Shown here: positions 35,078-48,546 of the stretch, one piece after another
Position numbering within the stretch: position 1 is the first letter of the stretch
Layout of the letters: each line of letters opens with the position of its first letter
Assembly (NCBI RefSeq): GCF_037126465.1
Contig: NW_026999456.1
Coordinates: forward strand, 242,875 to 306,874
Direction of reading: 5' to 3'
Source: Ornithodoros turicata
Taxonomy: Eukaryota > Arthropoda > Arachnida > Ixodida > Argasidae
DNA: 64,000 bases
Notes under the pieces: model-generated
The model's database searches: none
Told to the model about the DNA's origin: nothing
Seen by the model: only the letters and a program-made list of their open reading frames with translations
Position numbers and translations under genes: made by a program

Positions 35078-35764
35078 TGTCATACTCCCTAGCAGGACGA
35101 CGCTTTCATAAGACCACCAGCGCCACGGCTCGGCACCAGCGGGCGTAAGCAACCTGCACGAGAGGCACTTCGCTTGGCTCCATGTCCCCAGGATAGAGAA
35201 CAAGAGCCGAAGCTGTTGCTAGGAAACCATAGTAACATTGCCACGTATCGTCTTTGGGGCGACACACGCAACAACAACAACAGGCACCGAGGCGTCGAAC
35301 GACGGGCTGGGGCTCGCGACACGTCGCGTTGCATTGCAAGCGGTCCTCCTGGAAGCATCTGCCGCTTCCAGGAGGACTGGCCGGACGACAAGGCTTCCCA
35401 AGCACCACATTGTACAAAAAGTTGAGTGCAATAGGGGTGGACGGTACGTGTCTTATCAATGTTCCTTAGTTTCAAGAGTCTGTTCAAGGCCTTCCACCCC
35501 TAGGTGGTTCAAGGCCCACCCCTATTGTACTCAACTTTCAGTACATTGTACTGCCTGGGTTCTGTATTTCCTCCTCTCCACCGACGCGCGCTTTCTACAA
35601 TGTTCACCGCTGTGCATAAAAGTTTGTGAGCTCCCAGTCGGAGCATTATTCTTTTACCTTAGTTCTGTCTAAAAGCTACCGCTCTCGCGTTAGCCAGCTA
35701 AGCAGCTAGAATAAAGCGTTCGCCGATTATTCGCCTTCTCGCTCGTCTGCTTTCATCCGTGACA
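35078..35764 (+). repeat. Possible solo LTR
   Basis: The stretch can be read as TGTCATACTCC to CCGTGACA. It has a TATA-like CATAAAAG near 35615 and AATAAA at about 35710, in promoter-to-polyA order as in an LTR. It contains a perfect 14-bp stem hairpin (35343-35356 with 35364-35377) and a larger imperfect inverted repeat (35406-35440 with 35516-35549). No target duplication is visible, so the boundaries are doubtful. Confidence 0.3.
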
Positions 35765-35828
35765 ATATATTACTGCGTGTTGGGCTGAAGTAATGAGGTG
35801 CTCGCAACGATGTTCCACTATGAGGACC

Positions 35829-36050
35829 AGCTATTGTGGCAAAGTAATTAGGGTGGCCGCTTTCAATGCCGAGACTGTGAGGTGAAACCGGTTCCAATCC
35901 CCGCACCTTCTCTGCTGTCTGATGTTTTCCCCCAAGGACGCATACCAACCACTCTGCCTCTCACTCCTTCCTGCTGTCCTCTCTCCATCTGTCCATGTCT
36001 GTACGCTTCTCATAGCCACAGTCGCTTCGCGGCGCAAACGAGGAATTTTC
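35829..36050 (+). repeat. tRNA-derived SINE (Ruka-like), shortened copy
   Basis: It has the same arrangement as the SINEs at 26711 and 29483: a degenerate A box, GCCGAGACTG, a B-box-like CGGTTCCAATCC, then the family body with CTGTCCTCTCTCCATCTGTC and CAGTCGCTTCGCGGCG. It lacks about 50 bp of the body and has mutated boxes, so it is an old copy. Confidence 0.7.
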
Positions 36051-36474
36051 TTTAAAAAATTCCTCCGCGCGAAACGGATAGAAAGCAGCGCTGGACAGCT
36101 GACGATATACAAACTACCCCATAGCTTGGTCCGAATGCACGTGGAAACTGCAATACCGGGCACCAACATATATGAAGTGTGCAGTTTGAGGGATGCTAGC
36201 AGACGAGGAGAGAAGAAACCACACAGGACTGGCGTAATATACAGACTTAACAGTACTGAGTACTCGAATACCCGAGGCACTCCTACCATCTACGGACGAC
36301 ATTTTTCGTGTGCGCTGTGTACTAGCGAATCTTCAAAGACTGATACCTCGCCATGAGGAAGGAGGAACGTATGATATATCGTACGCGCCAAATCGACATT
36401 ATCAATGATGAAAATTGGTCAATCGTAAATAAAAATCATTCACCCTGGTAAATGACAAAGTTACAAATCTCGCA

Positions 36475-36885
36475 ACTTTCGAATCCTCTCTTTAAAAGCG
36501 TTTAAAAAGCCAGGAATAAAAAAAACTCTTCTACTGAAACCACGAAGGGAGTTCCCTGCCGGTTCGCTGGATTTCTACTAAACGAGGTTTATATTTTTGT
36601 AACCCGAAGAAGCGCAGTCTCGTGCACGAAAGTCATGTTTACCGTGCGTAAATAAATAAGTCATTCCTACCATATAAATATCACTTTCTGATTTTCTCGC
36701 CACCGGCACCTTGAAATCGTCTATTTTTTCTGCCTTCGTATCGTCTATGTTCTACTGAAAAGTCATTTGAAAGTATTTTGAAGCATTTTGAAGCATAACT
36801 TGATAACTTTGTTTAATAAAAAACAATTTAGGGGCAAGATATAGATATATAATTCTTCCTAAGTGTAACTTATCTAACACGTTGT
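36475..36885. repeat. AT-rich interspersed repeat, copy 2, split by a Penelope-like remnant
   Basis: The outer parts match 34085-34340. The middle (about 36530-36770) contains CCGGTTCGCTGGATTTCTAC, identical to the complement of the 3' end of the Penelope-like element at 30023. It then has ACCCGAAGAAGCGCAGTCTC and CACGAAAG, another version of that element's terminal hairpin. This indicates insertion of a Penelope-like fragment into an older repeat. Confidence 0.45.
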
Positions 36886-36889
36886 TGAT

Positions 36890-37035
36890 CGACTATGGGA
36901 AATACATAAACTTCGCCTTCTGATCCTGAGACCGCGGGTTCGAACCCGCCAACCGAGGCCGCCAGCAACTTGGTGGCAGAGTACATCTTGCTTAAGCACC
37001 CGTCTTCTGCTAGGGACGTTAATTAAATTGCAGTT
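36890..37035 (+). repeat. tRNA-derived SINE of a second family
   Basis: The B box GGTTCGAACCC lies at about 36938-36948 after CCTGAGACCGCG. The body reads GCCGCCAGCAACTTGGTGGC and then TTGCTTAAGCACCCGTCTTC. It differs from the Ruka-like copies. The end has a duplicated TTAAATTGCAG. The A box is poorly preserved. It is not a functional tRNA, since no stems close around the B box. Confidence 0.5.
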
Positions 37036-39349
37036 AAATTGCAGTTGCACATGCATTTAAAGCACCTTGTAAAAGGAAAGAAGGTATTTAATTCCAATAA
37101 AATAACAGCTTGTACTGAATCGGTATGTGTGAAGGTGGGCGGCAACAGTGAGTAAACAAATGCATGTGAGAGTAACTTAAGGGGAGCATCGCATTCGTCG
37201 CGGTGGATTCCAGAACTGTATTGCCATTCTATTCCTCGTTCATCACAGACAATGGCGCCGAAAATCCGACGGGAATTGATGGAGCTCCTTCTCTACAATT
37301 TAATGTAATGAAATGGCAACAACAGATGACGGATACTGAGAGCATTCCTGAATACCCTTTCTGTAGACGTCACTTGGGCAAGGCGAATCGGTGAGCGTCC
37401 TTTGGCACGGACAAGGCCAATCAAGGAACGGCACAGAGAGCTTAGTAGTAGACGGAGAGGTCCTACAGCCAAGAGTTCTCTCGAATCCAAGAGAAGCCTA
37501 TTTTAATTCAATTCTAAGCCAAAATCCAGTTCTAGGCCATCTGATTGGTCACTATTAGCTCCGCCCACTTCACGGATTGATTGCAGTCTGTCAACGAACG
37601 CAAGGAGCTTTGGACTCTGAGAGACTTCTCAGTTAATACTGTGCACTAAACGTATGTGATTTGTTCAAAACTTGTCTTAGTTGTTTTGAAATGCGGAATA
37701 ACGAGCGAATAGACATGAAAACGATGAGAAGTCGATGGTAGTCAGGACCGGCCGAAAGGGGAGCCAAACTGACTCCTGATTTGCCGAATGGTACGCATCA
37801 CCGTGCTTTTTCATTGGTTGCATGCCCAGCGTTGCCTGAATTATATCAAACTATGGGCTCTATGGGAAGCTGTGGGAGCCTGGTCTGGCTGTCGACGCGA
37901 GCGGACGCTCCATGGCTGCAGGGCAAAGGATGAGTCATTTAACGTAGTGGTTAAACCTTTTCCCCGACGTGTCCGGTCTTGGCACATTTTTGCCTAGCTG
38001 TGAGTTCGTTTTATGCGAACATGACCAGTGTATGCACTGCCCCATGTTTAGAGTTGATTTGCAGTGTCTTCTTGAATTTTTACCCGCACCTAGTACTTTT
38101 TCTGTGTTCCAAGCAAACCAGAATGAGCCCAAACACTGTAGTTAGGCCTGAGCGCCCCGATGGCTAGCTTCGCGCTCGTCCTTTTCCCTCGCAATGAGTA
38201 ATATTTTGTACATGATCTCATACTTGTTCAACAGTGTCTTTCTTGTTGCCATGTTTATTCCCCTCCAGTATTTTGTTGCTCTGTCTCTCTCTTTCATGCG
38301 TATCGACATCGGTGGAGCCATCTGGTGTGATGCCTTGCAACTCTTTTGCCACAGGTCTGTCCCTGCAACCCTCGTGCACCGGGGTGATTTCTTCGAGATG
38401 GCGTCGTTGATTTTAAAATAAATTATTCCTCTGTGTCTGCTCTCTATCTTTTTAGTTATTATTTTTCTACAACCCGAGTTTTATAAACAAAATCTACGAC
38501 AAGTGTTGCATTGAGTAAGATTATGCAATATTTAAAAATAAGCAAGTTTCCAGTAATTGGAAAAGTAAAAAGTGCAATACTTGTGGATTTTCTGTGCGAA
38601 ACTTTGGTTCGATAATAGACCTCTCCTTGTTTGTAAACAAATGACGTCATAATGTTCGACACTGGCACCAATTTGATAGAGTTGAACTACGTTCAAAGAT
38701 AGTGGCGAACAAGGTCGCGCACTAAAGCTTCGGTCTTGAGGGGATAACGATGGTCTCTGAAAGGGAAGCTACCTTCGGTCCTACTTTTCTTTCCATAAGA
38801 GGCAGGGAACATGTGCCCATTCGTGGAACCCAGCTCTCCCTTTCCGATCTGTTTCGGTTTCAGTCTGTCTACCAACGTCATGATGACGTTTATCGGGTAG
38901 AGGTTTATTATTACTGTAACTTCAGGGTTGATTTTGCGTTGCATGCTAACTGGTGCTCGCAGACAACGCTCTGACACAATTTCCAACAATAGTCACGACG
39001 CGGCCAACATACTCTACTTATCTCAATATGCGCAGTGCTGAGGCATCCGAGGAAACTGAAACGCGAGCACAAGCATAAGCCAGAAGCATGCAATGCGAAC
39101 GCGTTCAAGGGAGATGTACGAGTAGTAGATGTAGTAGCGGATGCAGCAAAACACTTGAAGTCATGCACAATTTCGCGAAGTGGAACAAAGACAATGGGGG
39201 AAAGAGGTGAATCAACTATAACTAAGGCTGTGGTTCTTGTGATTCATACAGGGCAGGTGGTTTCTTTCATTTCACAGTGATGCTCCACTTCTTTCCACAG
39301 TAATGCCTTCGTGTTCGTGTCGTGTCCTGCTCTTTCACTCAGGTGGATG
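37036..39349. other. No recognisable gene
   Basis: Mixed sequence between the SINE and the 287-bp array. Open frames of 60-98 codons on both strands overlap and match no recognised family. Confidence 0.35.
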
Positions 39350-42300
39350 TCAAGTCGAGGAAAAGCGGGCACTACCAAGTGAAAGAGGATGGCCCGAGCC
39401 ATCAGACGAGTGCTCGGTCGTATTTATTGCATCTTACTCAAGGCCCGTTTTGCCGAACGTCTGGGAGGAGGTGCCCGGGTTTACGCCGTGGCCGTACTAA
39501 AATTCCTGGTTTCTGAAGTGCTCCAGTAGGCGGGACACGCGGCTGCCTGAAATGAGACGAGGGTCATCCCCCATCACCGCCTCGGGCTCGATGTCCTCTG
39601 CTGGCAGTTTTTCGTTAACCTCTCCAGCGTCAACATATAAAGTCGTGGACAAGGTGGCACTACCAAGCGAAAGAGGACGACCCGGGTCATCAGACGAGCG
39701 CTCGGTCGTATTTTTCGCTTCATACCCAAGGCTCGTTTGCCGAACGTCTGGGAGGAGGTGCCCGGGTTTACGCCGTGGCCGTACTAAAATTCCTGGTTTC
39801 TGAAGTGCTCCAGTAGGCGGGACACGCGGCTGCCTGAAATGAGACGAGGGTCATCCCCCATCACCGCCTCGGGCTCGATGTCCTCTGCTGGCAGTTTTTC
39901 GTTAACCTCTCCAGCGTCAACATATAAAGTCGTGGACAAGGTGGCACTACCAAGCGAAAGAGGACGACCCGGGTCATCAGACGAGCGCTCGGTCGTATTT
40001 TTCGCTTCATACCCAAGGCTCGTTTGCCAAACGTCTGGGAGGAGGTGCCCGGGTTTACGCCGTGGCCGTACTAAAATTCCTGGTTTCTGAAGTGCTCCAG
40101 TAGGCGGGACACGCGGCTGCCTGAAATGAGACGAGGGTCATCCCCCATCACCGCCTCGGGCTCGATGTCCTCTGCTGGCAGTTTTTCGTTAACCTCTCCA
40201 GCGTCAACATATAAAGTCGTGGACAAGGTGGCACTACCAAGCGAAAGAGGACGACCCGGGTCATCAGACGAGCGCTCGGTCGTATTTTTCGCTTCATACC
40301 CAAGGCTCGTTTGCCGAACGTCTGGGAGGAGGTGCCCGGGTTTACGCCGTGGCCGTACTAAAATTCCTGGTTTCTGAAGTGCTCCAGTAGGCGGGACACG
40401 CGGCTGCCTGAAATGAGACGAGGGTCATCCCCCATCACCGCCTCGGGCTCGATGTCCTCTGCTGGCAGTTTTTCGTTAACCTCTCCAGCGTCAACATATA
40501 AAGTCGTGGACAAGGTGGCACTACCAAGCGAAAGAGGACGACCCGGGTCATCAGACGAGCGCTCGGTCGTATTTTTCGCTTCATACCCAAGGCTCGTTTG
40601 CCGAACGTCTGGGAGGAGGTGCCCGGGTTTACGCCGTGGCCGTACTAAAATTCCTGGTTTCTGAAGTGCTCCAGTAGGCGGGACACGCGGCTGCCTGAAA
40701 TGAGACGAGGGTCATCCCCCATCACCGCCTCGGGCTCGATGTCTCTGCTGGCAGTTTTTCGTTAACCTCTCCAGCGTCAACATATAAAGTCGTGGACAAG
40801 GTGGCACTACCAAGCGAAAGAGGACGACCCGGGTCATCAGACGAGCGCTCGGTCGTATTTTTCGCTTCATACCCAAGGCTCGTTTGCCGAACGTCTGGGA
40901 GGAGGTGCCCGGGTTTACGCCGTGGCCGTACTAAAATTCCTGGTTTCTGAAGTGCTCCAGTAGGCGGGACACGTGGCTGCCTGAAATGAGACGAGGGTCA
41001 TCCCCCATCACCGCCTCAGGCTCGATGTTCTCTGCTGGCAGTTTTTCGTTAACCTCTCCAGCGTCAACATATAAAGTCGTGGACAAGGTGGCACTACCAA
41101 GCGAAAGAGGACGACCCGGGTCATCAGACGAGCGCTCGGTCGTATTTTTCGCTTCATACCCAAGGCTCGTTTGCCGAACGTCTGGGAGGAGGTGCCCGGG
41201 TTTACGCCGTGGCCGTACTAAAATTCCTGGTTTCTGAAGTGCTCCAGTAGGCGGGACACGCGGCTGCCTGAAATGAGACGAGGGTCATCCCCCATCACCG
41301 CCTCAGGCTCGATGTTCTCTGCTGGCAGTTTTTCGTTAACCTCTCCAGCGTCAACATATAAAGTCGTGGACAAGGTGGCACTACCAAGCGAAAGAGGACG
41401 ACCCGGGTCATCAGACGAGCGCTCGGTCGTATTTTTCGCTTCATACCCAAGGCTCGTTTGCCGAACGTCTGGGAGGAGGTGCCCGGGTTTACACCGTGGC
41501 CGTACTAAAATTCCTGGTTTCTGAAGTGCTCCAGTAGGCGGGACACGCGGCTGCCTGAAATGAGACGAGGGTCATCCCCCATCACCGCCTCGGGCTCGAT
41601 GTTCTCTGCTGGCAGTTTTTCGTTAACCTCTCCAGCGTCAACATATAAAGTCGTGGACAAGGTGGCACTACCAAGCGAAAGAGGACGACCCGGGTCATCA
41701 GACGAGCGCTCGGTCGTATTTTTCGCTTCATACCCAAGGCTCGTTTGCCGAACGTCTGGGAGGAGGTGCCCGGGTTTACACCGTGGCCGTACTAAAATTC
41801 CTGGTTTCTGAAGTGCTCCAGTAGGCGGGACACGTGGCTGCCTGAAATGAGACGAGGGTCATCCCCCATCACCGCCTCGGGCTCGATGTTCTCTGCTGGC
41901 AGTTTTTCGTTAACCTCTCCAGCGTCAACATATAAAGTCGTGGACAAGGTGGCACTACCACGCGAAAGAGGACGACCCGGGTCATCAGACGAGCGCTCGG
42001 TCGTATTTTTCGCTTCATACCCAAGGCTCGTTTGCCGAACGTCTGGGAGGAGGTGCCCGGGTTTACACCGTGGCCGTACTAAAATTCCTGGTTTCTGAAG
42101 TGCTCCAGTAGGCGGGACACGTGGCTGCCTGAAATGAGACGAGGGTCATCCCCCATCACCGCCTCGGGCTCGATGTTCTCTGCTGGCAGTTTTTCGTTAA
42201 CCTCTCCAGCGTCAACATATAAAGTCGTGGACAAGGTGGCACTACCACGCGAAAGAGGACGACCCGGGTCATCAGACGAGCGCTCGGTCGTATTTTTCGC

Positions 42301-45300
42301 TTCATACCCAAGGCTCGTTTGCCGAACGTCTGGGAGGAGGTGCCCGGGTTTACACCGTGGCCGTACTAAAATTCCTGGTTTCTGAAGTGCTCCAGTAGGC
42401 GGGACACGTGGCTGCCTGAAATGAGACGAGGGTCATCCCCCATCACCGCCTCGGGCTCGACGTTCTCTGCTGGCAGTTTTTCGTTAACCTCTCCAGCGTC
42501 AACATATAAAGTCGTGGACAAGGTGGCACTACCACGCGAAAGAGGACGACCCGGGTCATCAGACGAGCGCTCGGTCGTATTTTTCGCTTCATACCCAAGG
42601 CTCGTTTGCCGAACGTCTGGGAGGAGGTGCCCGGGTTTACACCGTGGCCGTACTAAAATTCCTGGTTTCTGAAGTGCTCCAGTAGGCGGGACACGTGGCT
42701 GCCTGAAATGAGACGAGGATCATCCCCCATCACCGCCTCGGGCTCGATGTTCTCTGCTGGCAGTTTTTCGTTAACCTCTCCAGCGTCAACATATAAAGTC
42801 GTGGACAAGGTGGCACTACCAAGCGAAAGAGGACGACCCGGGTCATCAGACGAGCGCTCGGTCGTATTTTTCGCTTCATACCCAAGGCTCGTTTGCCGAA
42901 CGTCTGGGAGGAGGTGCCCGGGTTTACACCGTGGCCGTACTAAAATTCCTGGTTTCTGAAGTGCTCCAGTAGGCGGGACACGTGGCTGCCTGAAATGAGA
43001 CGAGGGTCATCCCCCATCACCGCCTCGGGCTCGATGTTCTCTGCTGGCAGTTTTTCGTTAACCTCTCCAGCGTCAACATATAAAGTCGAGGACAAGGTGG
43101 CACTACCAAGCGAAAGAGGACGACCGGGTCATCAGACGAGCGCCCGGTCGTATTTTTCGCTTCATACCCAAGGCTCGTTTGCCGAACGTCTGGGAGGAGG
43201 TGCCAGGGTTTACACCGTGGCCGTACTAAAATTCCTGGTTTCTGAAGTGCTCCAGTAGGCGGGCAACGCGGCTGCCTGAAATGAGACGAGGGTCATCCCC
43301 CATCACCGCCTCGGGCTCGATGTTCTCTGCTGGCAGTTTTTCGTTAACCTCTCCAGCGTCAACATATAAAGTCGTGGACAAGGTGGCACTACCAAGCGAA
43401 AGAGGACGACCCGGGTCATCAGACGAGCGCTCGGTCGTATTTTTCGCTTCATACCCAAGGCTCGTTTGCCGAACGTCTGGGAGGAGGTGCCCGGGTTTAC
43501 ACCGTGGCCGTACTAAAATTCCTGGTTTCTGAAGTGCTCCAGTAGGCGGGACACGTGGCTGCCTGAAATGAGACGAGGGTCATCCCCCATCACCGCCTCG
43601 GGCTCGATGTTCTCTGCTGGCAGTTTTTAGTTAACCTCTCCAGCGTCAACATATAAAGTCGTGGACAAGGTGGCACTACCAAGCGAAAGAGGACGACCCG
43701 GGTCATCAGACGAGCGCTCGGTCGTATTTTTCGCTTCATACCCAAGGCTCGTTTGCCGAACGTCTGGGAGGAGGTGCCCGGGTTTACACCGTGGCCGTAC
43801 TAAAATTCCTGGTTTCTGAAGTGCTCCAGTAGGCGGGACACGTGGCTGCCTGAAATGAGACGAGGGTCATCCCCCATCACCGCCTCGGGCTCGATGTTCT
43901 CTGCTGGCAGTTTTTAGTTAACCTCTCCAGCGTCAACATATAAAGTCGTGGACAAGGTGGCACTACCAAGCGAAAGAGGACGACCCGGGTCATCAGACGA
44001 GCGCTCGGTCGTATTTTTCGCTTCATACCCAAGGCTCGTTTGCCGAACGTCTGGGAGGAGGTGCCCGGGTTTACACCGTGGCCGTACTAAAATTCCTGGT
44101 TTCTGAAGTGCTCCAGTAGGCGGGACACGTGGCTGCCTGAAATGAGACGAGGGTCATCCCCCATCACCGCCTCGGGCTCGATGTTCTCTGCTGGCAGTTT
44201 TTAGTTAACCTCTCCAGCGTCAACATATAAAGTCGTGGACAAGGTGGCACTACCAAGCGAAAGAGGACGACCCGGGTCATCAGACGAGCGCTCGGTCGTA
44301 TTTTTCGCTTCATACCCAAGGCTCGTTTGCCGAACGTCTGGGAGGAGGTGCCCGGGTTTACACCGTGGCCGTACTAAAATTCCTGGTTTCTGAAGTGCTC
44401 CAGTAGGCGGGACACGTGGCTGCCTGAAATGAGACGAGGGTCATCCCCCATCACCGCCTCGGGCTCGATGTTCTCTGCTGGCAGTTTTTCGTTAACCTCT
44501 CCAGCGTCAACATATAAAGTCGTGGACAAGGTGGCACTACCAAGCGAAAGAGGACGACCCGGGTCATCAGACGAGCGCTCGGTCGTATTTTTCGCTTCAT
44601 ACCCAAGGCTCGTTTGCCGAACGTCTGGGAGGAGGTGCCCGGGTTTACACCGTGGCCGTACTAAAATTCCTGGTTTCTGAAGTGCTCCAGTAGGCGGGAC
44701 ACGTGGCTGCCTGAAATGAGACGAGGGTCATCCCCCATCACCGCCTCGGGCTCGATGTTCTCTGCTGGCAGTTTTTCGTTAACCTCTCCAACGTCAACAT
44801 ATAAAGTCGTGGACAAGGTGGCACTACCAAGCGAAAGAGGACGACCCGGGTCATCAGACGAGCGCCCGGTCGTATTTTTCGCTTCATACCCAAGGCTCGT
44901 TTGCCGAACGTCTGGGAGGAGGTGCCAGGGTTTACACCGTGGCCGTACTAAAATTCCTGGTTTCTGAAGTGCTCCAGTAGGCGGGCAACGCGGCTGCCTG
45001 AAATGAGACGAGGGTCATCCCCCATCACCGCCTCGGGCTCGATGTTCTCTGCTGGCAGTTTTTCGTTAACCTCTCCAGCGTCAACATATAAAGTCGTGGA
45101 CAAGGTGGCACTACCAAGCGAAAGAGGACGACCCGGGTCATCAGACGAGCGCTCGGTCGTATTTTTCGCTTCATACCCAAGGCTCGTTTGCCGAACGTCT
45201 GGGAGGAGGTGCCCGGGTTTACACCGTGGCCGTACTAAAATTCCTGGTTTCTGAAGTGCTCCAGTAGGCGGGACACGTGGCTGCCTGAAATGAGACGAGG

Positions 45301-48300
45301 GTCATCCCCCATCACCGCCTCGGGCTCGATGTTCTCTGCTGGCAGTTTTTCGTTAACCTCTCCAGCGTCAACATATAAAGTCGTGGACAAGGTGGCACTA
45401 CCAAGCGAAAGAGGACGACCCGGGTCATCAGACGAGCGCTCGGTCGTATTTTTCGCTTCATACCCAAGGCTCGTTTGCCGAACGTCTGGGAGGAGGTGCC
45501 CGGGTTTACACCGTGGCCGTACTAAAATTCCTGGTTTCTGAAGTGCTCCAGTAGGCGGGACACGTGGCTGCCTGAAATGAGACGAGGGTCATCCCCCATC
45601 ACCGCCTCGGGCTCGATGTTCTCTGCTGGCAGTTTTTAGTTAACCTCTCCAGCGTCAACATATAAAGTCGTGGACAAGGTGGCACTACCAAGCGAAAGAG
45701 GACGACCCGGGTCATCAGACGAGCGCTCGGTCGTATTTTTCGCTTCATACCCAAGGCTCGTTTGCCGAACGTCTGGGAGGAGGTGCCCGGGTTTACACCG
45801 TGGCCGTACTAAAATTCCTGGTTTCTGAAGTGCTCCAGTAGGCGGGACACGTGGCTGCCTGAAATGAGACGAGGGTCATCCCCCATCACCGCCTCGGGCT
45901 CGATGTTCTCTGCTGGCAGTTTTTCGTTAACCTCTCCAGCGTCAACATATAAAGTCGTGGACAAGGTGGCACTACCAAGCGAAAGAGGACGACCCGGGTC
46001 ATCAAACGAGCGCTCGGTCGTATTTTTCGCTTCATACCCAAGGCTCGTTTGCTGAACGTCTGGGAGGAGGTGCCCGGGTTTACGCCGTGGCCGTACTAAA
46101 ATTCCTGGTTTCTGAAGTGCTCCAGTAGGCGGGACACGTGGCTGCCTGAAATGAGACGAGGGTCATCCCCCATCACCGCCTCGGGCTCGATGTTCTCTGC
46201 TGGCAGTTTTTCGTTAACCTCTCCAACGTCAACATATAAAGTCGTGGACAAGGTGGCACTACCATGCGAAAGAGGACGACCCGGGTCATCAGACGAGCGC
46301 TCGGTCGTATTTTTCGCTTCATACCAAAGGCTCGTTTGCCGAACGTCTGGGAGGAGGTGCCCGGGTTTACACCGTGGCCGTACTAAAATTCCTGGTTTCT
46401 GAAGAGCTCCAGTAGGCGGGACACGTGGCTGCCTGAAATGAGACGAGGGTCATCCCCCATCACCGCCTCGGGCTCGATGTTCTCTGCTGGCAGTTTTTCG
46501 TTAACCTCTCCAGTGTCAACATATAAAGTCGTGGACAAGGTGGCACTACCAAGCGAAAGAGGACGACCCGGGTCATCAGACGAGCGCTCGGTCGTATTTT
46601 TCGCTTCATACCCAAGGCTCGTTTGCCGAACGTCTGGGAGGAGGTGCCCGGGTTTACACCGTGGCCGTACTAAAATTCCTGGTTTCTGAAGTGCTCCAGT
46701 AGGCGGGACACGTGGCTGCCTGAAATGAGACGAGGGTCATCCCCCATCACCGCCTCGGGCTCGATGTTCTCTGCTGGCAGTTTTTCGTTAACCTCTCCAG
46801 TGTCAACATATAAAGTCGTGGACAAGGTGGCACTACCAAGCGAAAGAGGACGACCCGGGTCATCAGACGAGCGCTCGGTCGTATTTTTCACTTCATACCC
46901 AAGGCTCGTTTGCCGAACGTCTGGGAGGAGGTGCCCGGGTTTACACCGTGGCCGTACTAAAATTCCTGGTTTCTGAAGTGCTCCAGTAGGCGGGACACGT
47001 GGCTGCCTGAAATGAGACGAGGGTCATCCCCCATCACCGCCTCAGGCTCGATGTTCTCTGCTGGCAGTTTTTCGTTAACCTCTCCAGTGTCAACATATAA
47101 AGTCGTGGACAAGGTGGCACTACCAAGCGAAAGAGGACGACCCGGGTCATCAGACGAGCGCTCGGTCGTATTTTTCACTTCATACCCAAGGCTCGTTTGC
47201 CGAACGTCTGGGAGGAGGTGCCCGGGTTTACACCGTGGCCGTACTAAATTCCTGGTTTCTGAAGTGCTCCAGTAGGCGGGACACGTGGCTGCCTGAAATG
47301 AGACGAGGGTCATCCCCCATCACCGCCTCAGGCTCGATGTTCTCTGCTGGCAGTTTTTCGTTAACCTCTCCAGTGTCAACATATAAAGTCGTGGACAAGG
47401 TGGCACTACCAAGCGAAAGAGGACGACCCGGGTCATCAGACGAGCGCTCGGTCGTATTTTTCACTTCATACCCAAGGCTCGTTTGCCGAACGTCTGGGAG
47501 GAGGTGCCCGGGTTTACACCGTGGCCGTACTAAATTCCTGGTTTCTGAAGTGCTCCAGTAGGCGGGACACGTGGCTGCCTGAAATGAGACGAGGGTCATC
47601 CCCCATCACCGCCTCGGGCTCGATGTTCTCTGCTGGCAGTTTTTCGTTAACCTCTCCAGTGTCAACATCTAAAGTCGTGGACAAGGTGGCACTACCAAGC
47701 GAAAGAGGACGACCCGGGTCATCAGACGAGCGCTCGGTCGTATTTTTCGCTTCATACCCAAGGCTCGTTTGCCGAACGTCTGGGAGGAGGTGCCCGGGTT
47801 TACACCGTGGCCGTACTAAAATTCCTGGTTTCTGAAGTGCTCCAGTAGGCGGGACACGCGGCTGCCTGAAATGAGACGAGGGTCATCCCCCATCACCGCC
47901 TCGGGCTCGATGTTCTCTGCTGGCAGTTTTTCGTTAACCTCTCCAGTGTCAACATATAAAGTCGTGGACAAGGTGGCACTACCAAGCGAAAGAGGACGAC
48001 CCGGGTCATCAGACGAGCGCTCGGTCGTATTTTTCGCTTCATACCCAAGGCTCGTTTGCCGAACGTCTGGGAGGAGGTGCCCGGGTTTACACCGTGGCCG
48101 TACTAAAATTCCTGGTTTCTGAAGTGCTCCAGTAGGCGGGACACGTGGCTGCCTGAAATGAGACGAGGGTCATCCCCCATCACCGCCTCGGGCTCGATGT
48201 TCTCTGCTGGCAGTTTTTCGTTAACCTCTCCAGTGTCAACATATAAAGTCGTGGACAAGGTGGCACTACCAAGCGAAAGAGGACGACCCGGGTCATCAGA

Positions 48301-48546
48301 CGAGCGCTCGGTCGTATTTTTCGCTTCATACCCAAGGCTCGTTTGCCGAACGTCTGGGAGGAGGTGCCCGGGTTTACACCGTGGCCGTACTAAAATTCCT
48401 GGTTTCTGAAGTGCTCCAGTAGGCGGGACACGTGGCTTCCTGAAATGAGACGAGGGTCATCCCCCATCACCGCCTCGGGCTCGATGTTCTCTGCTGGCAG
48501 TTTTTCGTTAACCTCTCCAGCGTCAACATACAAAGTCGTGGACAAG
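39350..48546. repeat. 287-bp satellite array, about 32 copies
   Basis: Near-identical head-to-tail monomers of 286-287 bp. The first (to about 39540) is strongly diverged and the last is truncated at GTCGTGGACAAG. Variants are ordered along the array: GATGTCC units on the left, GATGTTC units from about 41000, CCAGTGTC units at 46510-48240. Runs of two or three adjacent units share private changes (CCACGCG at 41960-42535, TTTTTAG at 43627-44201, TTTTCACTTC at 46880-47462, a lost A at 47248 and 47535). Both strands hold an 80-95-codon frame per unit, but 287 is not a multiple of 3 and most recurrent variants change the amino acid, so it is treated as non-coding. Confidence 0.95.

Noticed and set aside
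39552..48409. Serial 83-codon plus-strand frames and 73-123-codon minus-strand frames in the 287-bp array as genes
   Set aside because: They repeat because the DNA repeats. The unit length is not a multiple of 3, both strands are equally open, and most recurrent variants (N/D, A/T, A/V, C/R, R/H on minus) change the amino acid, so there is no sign of protein selection.
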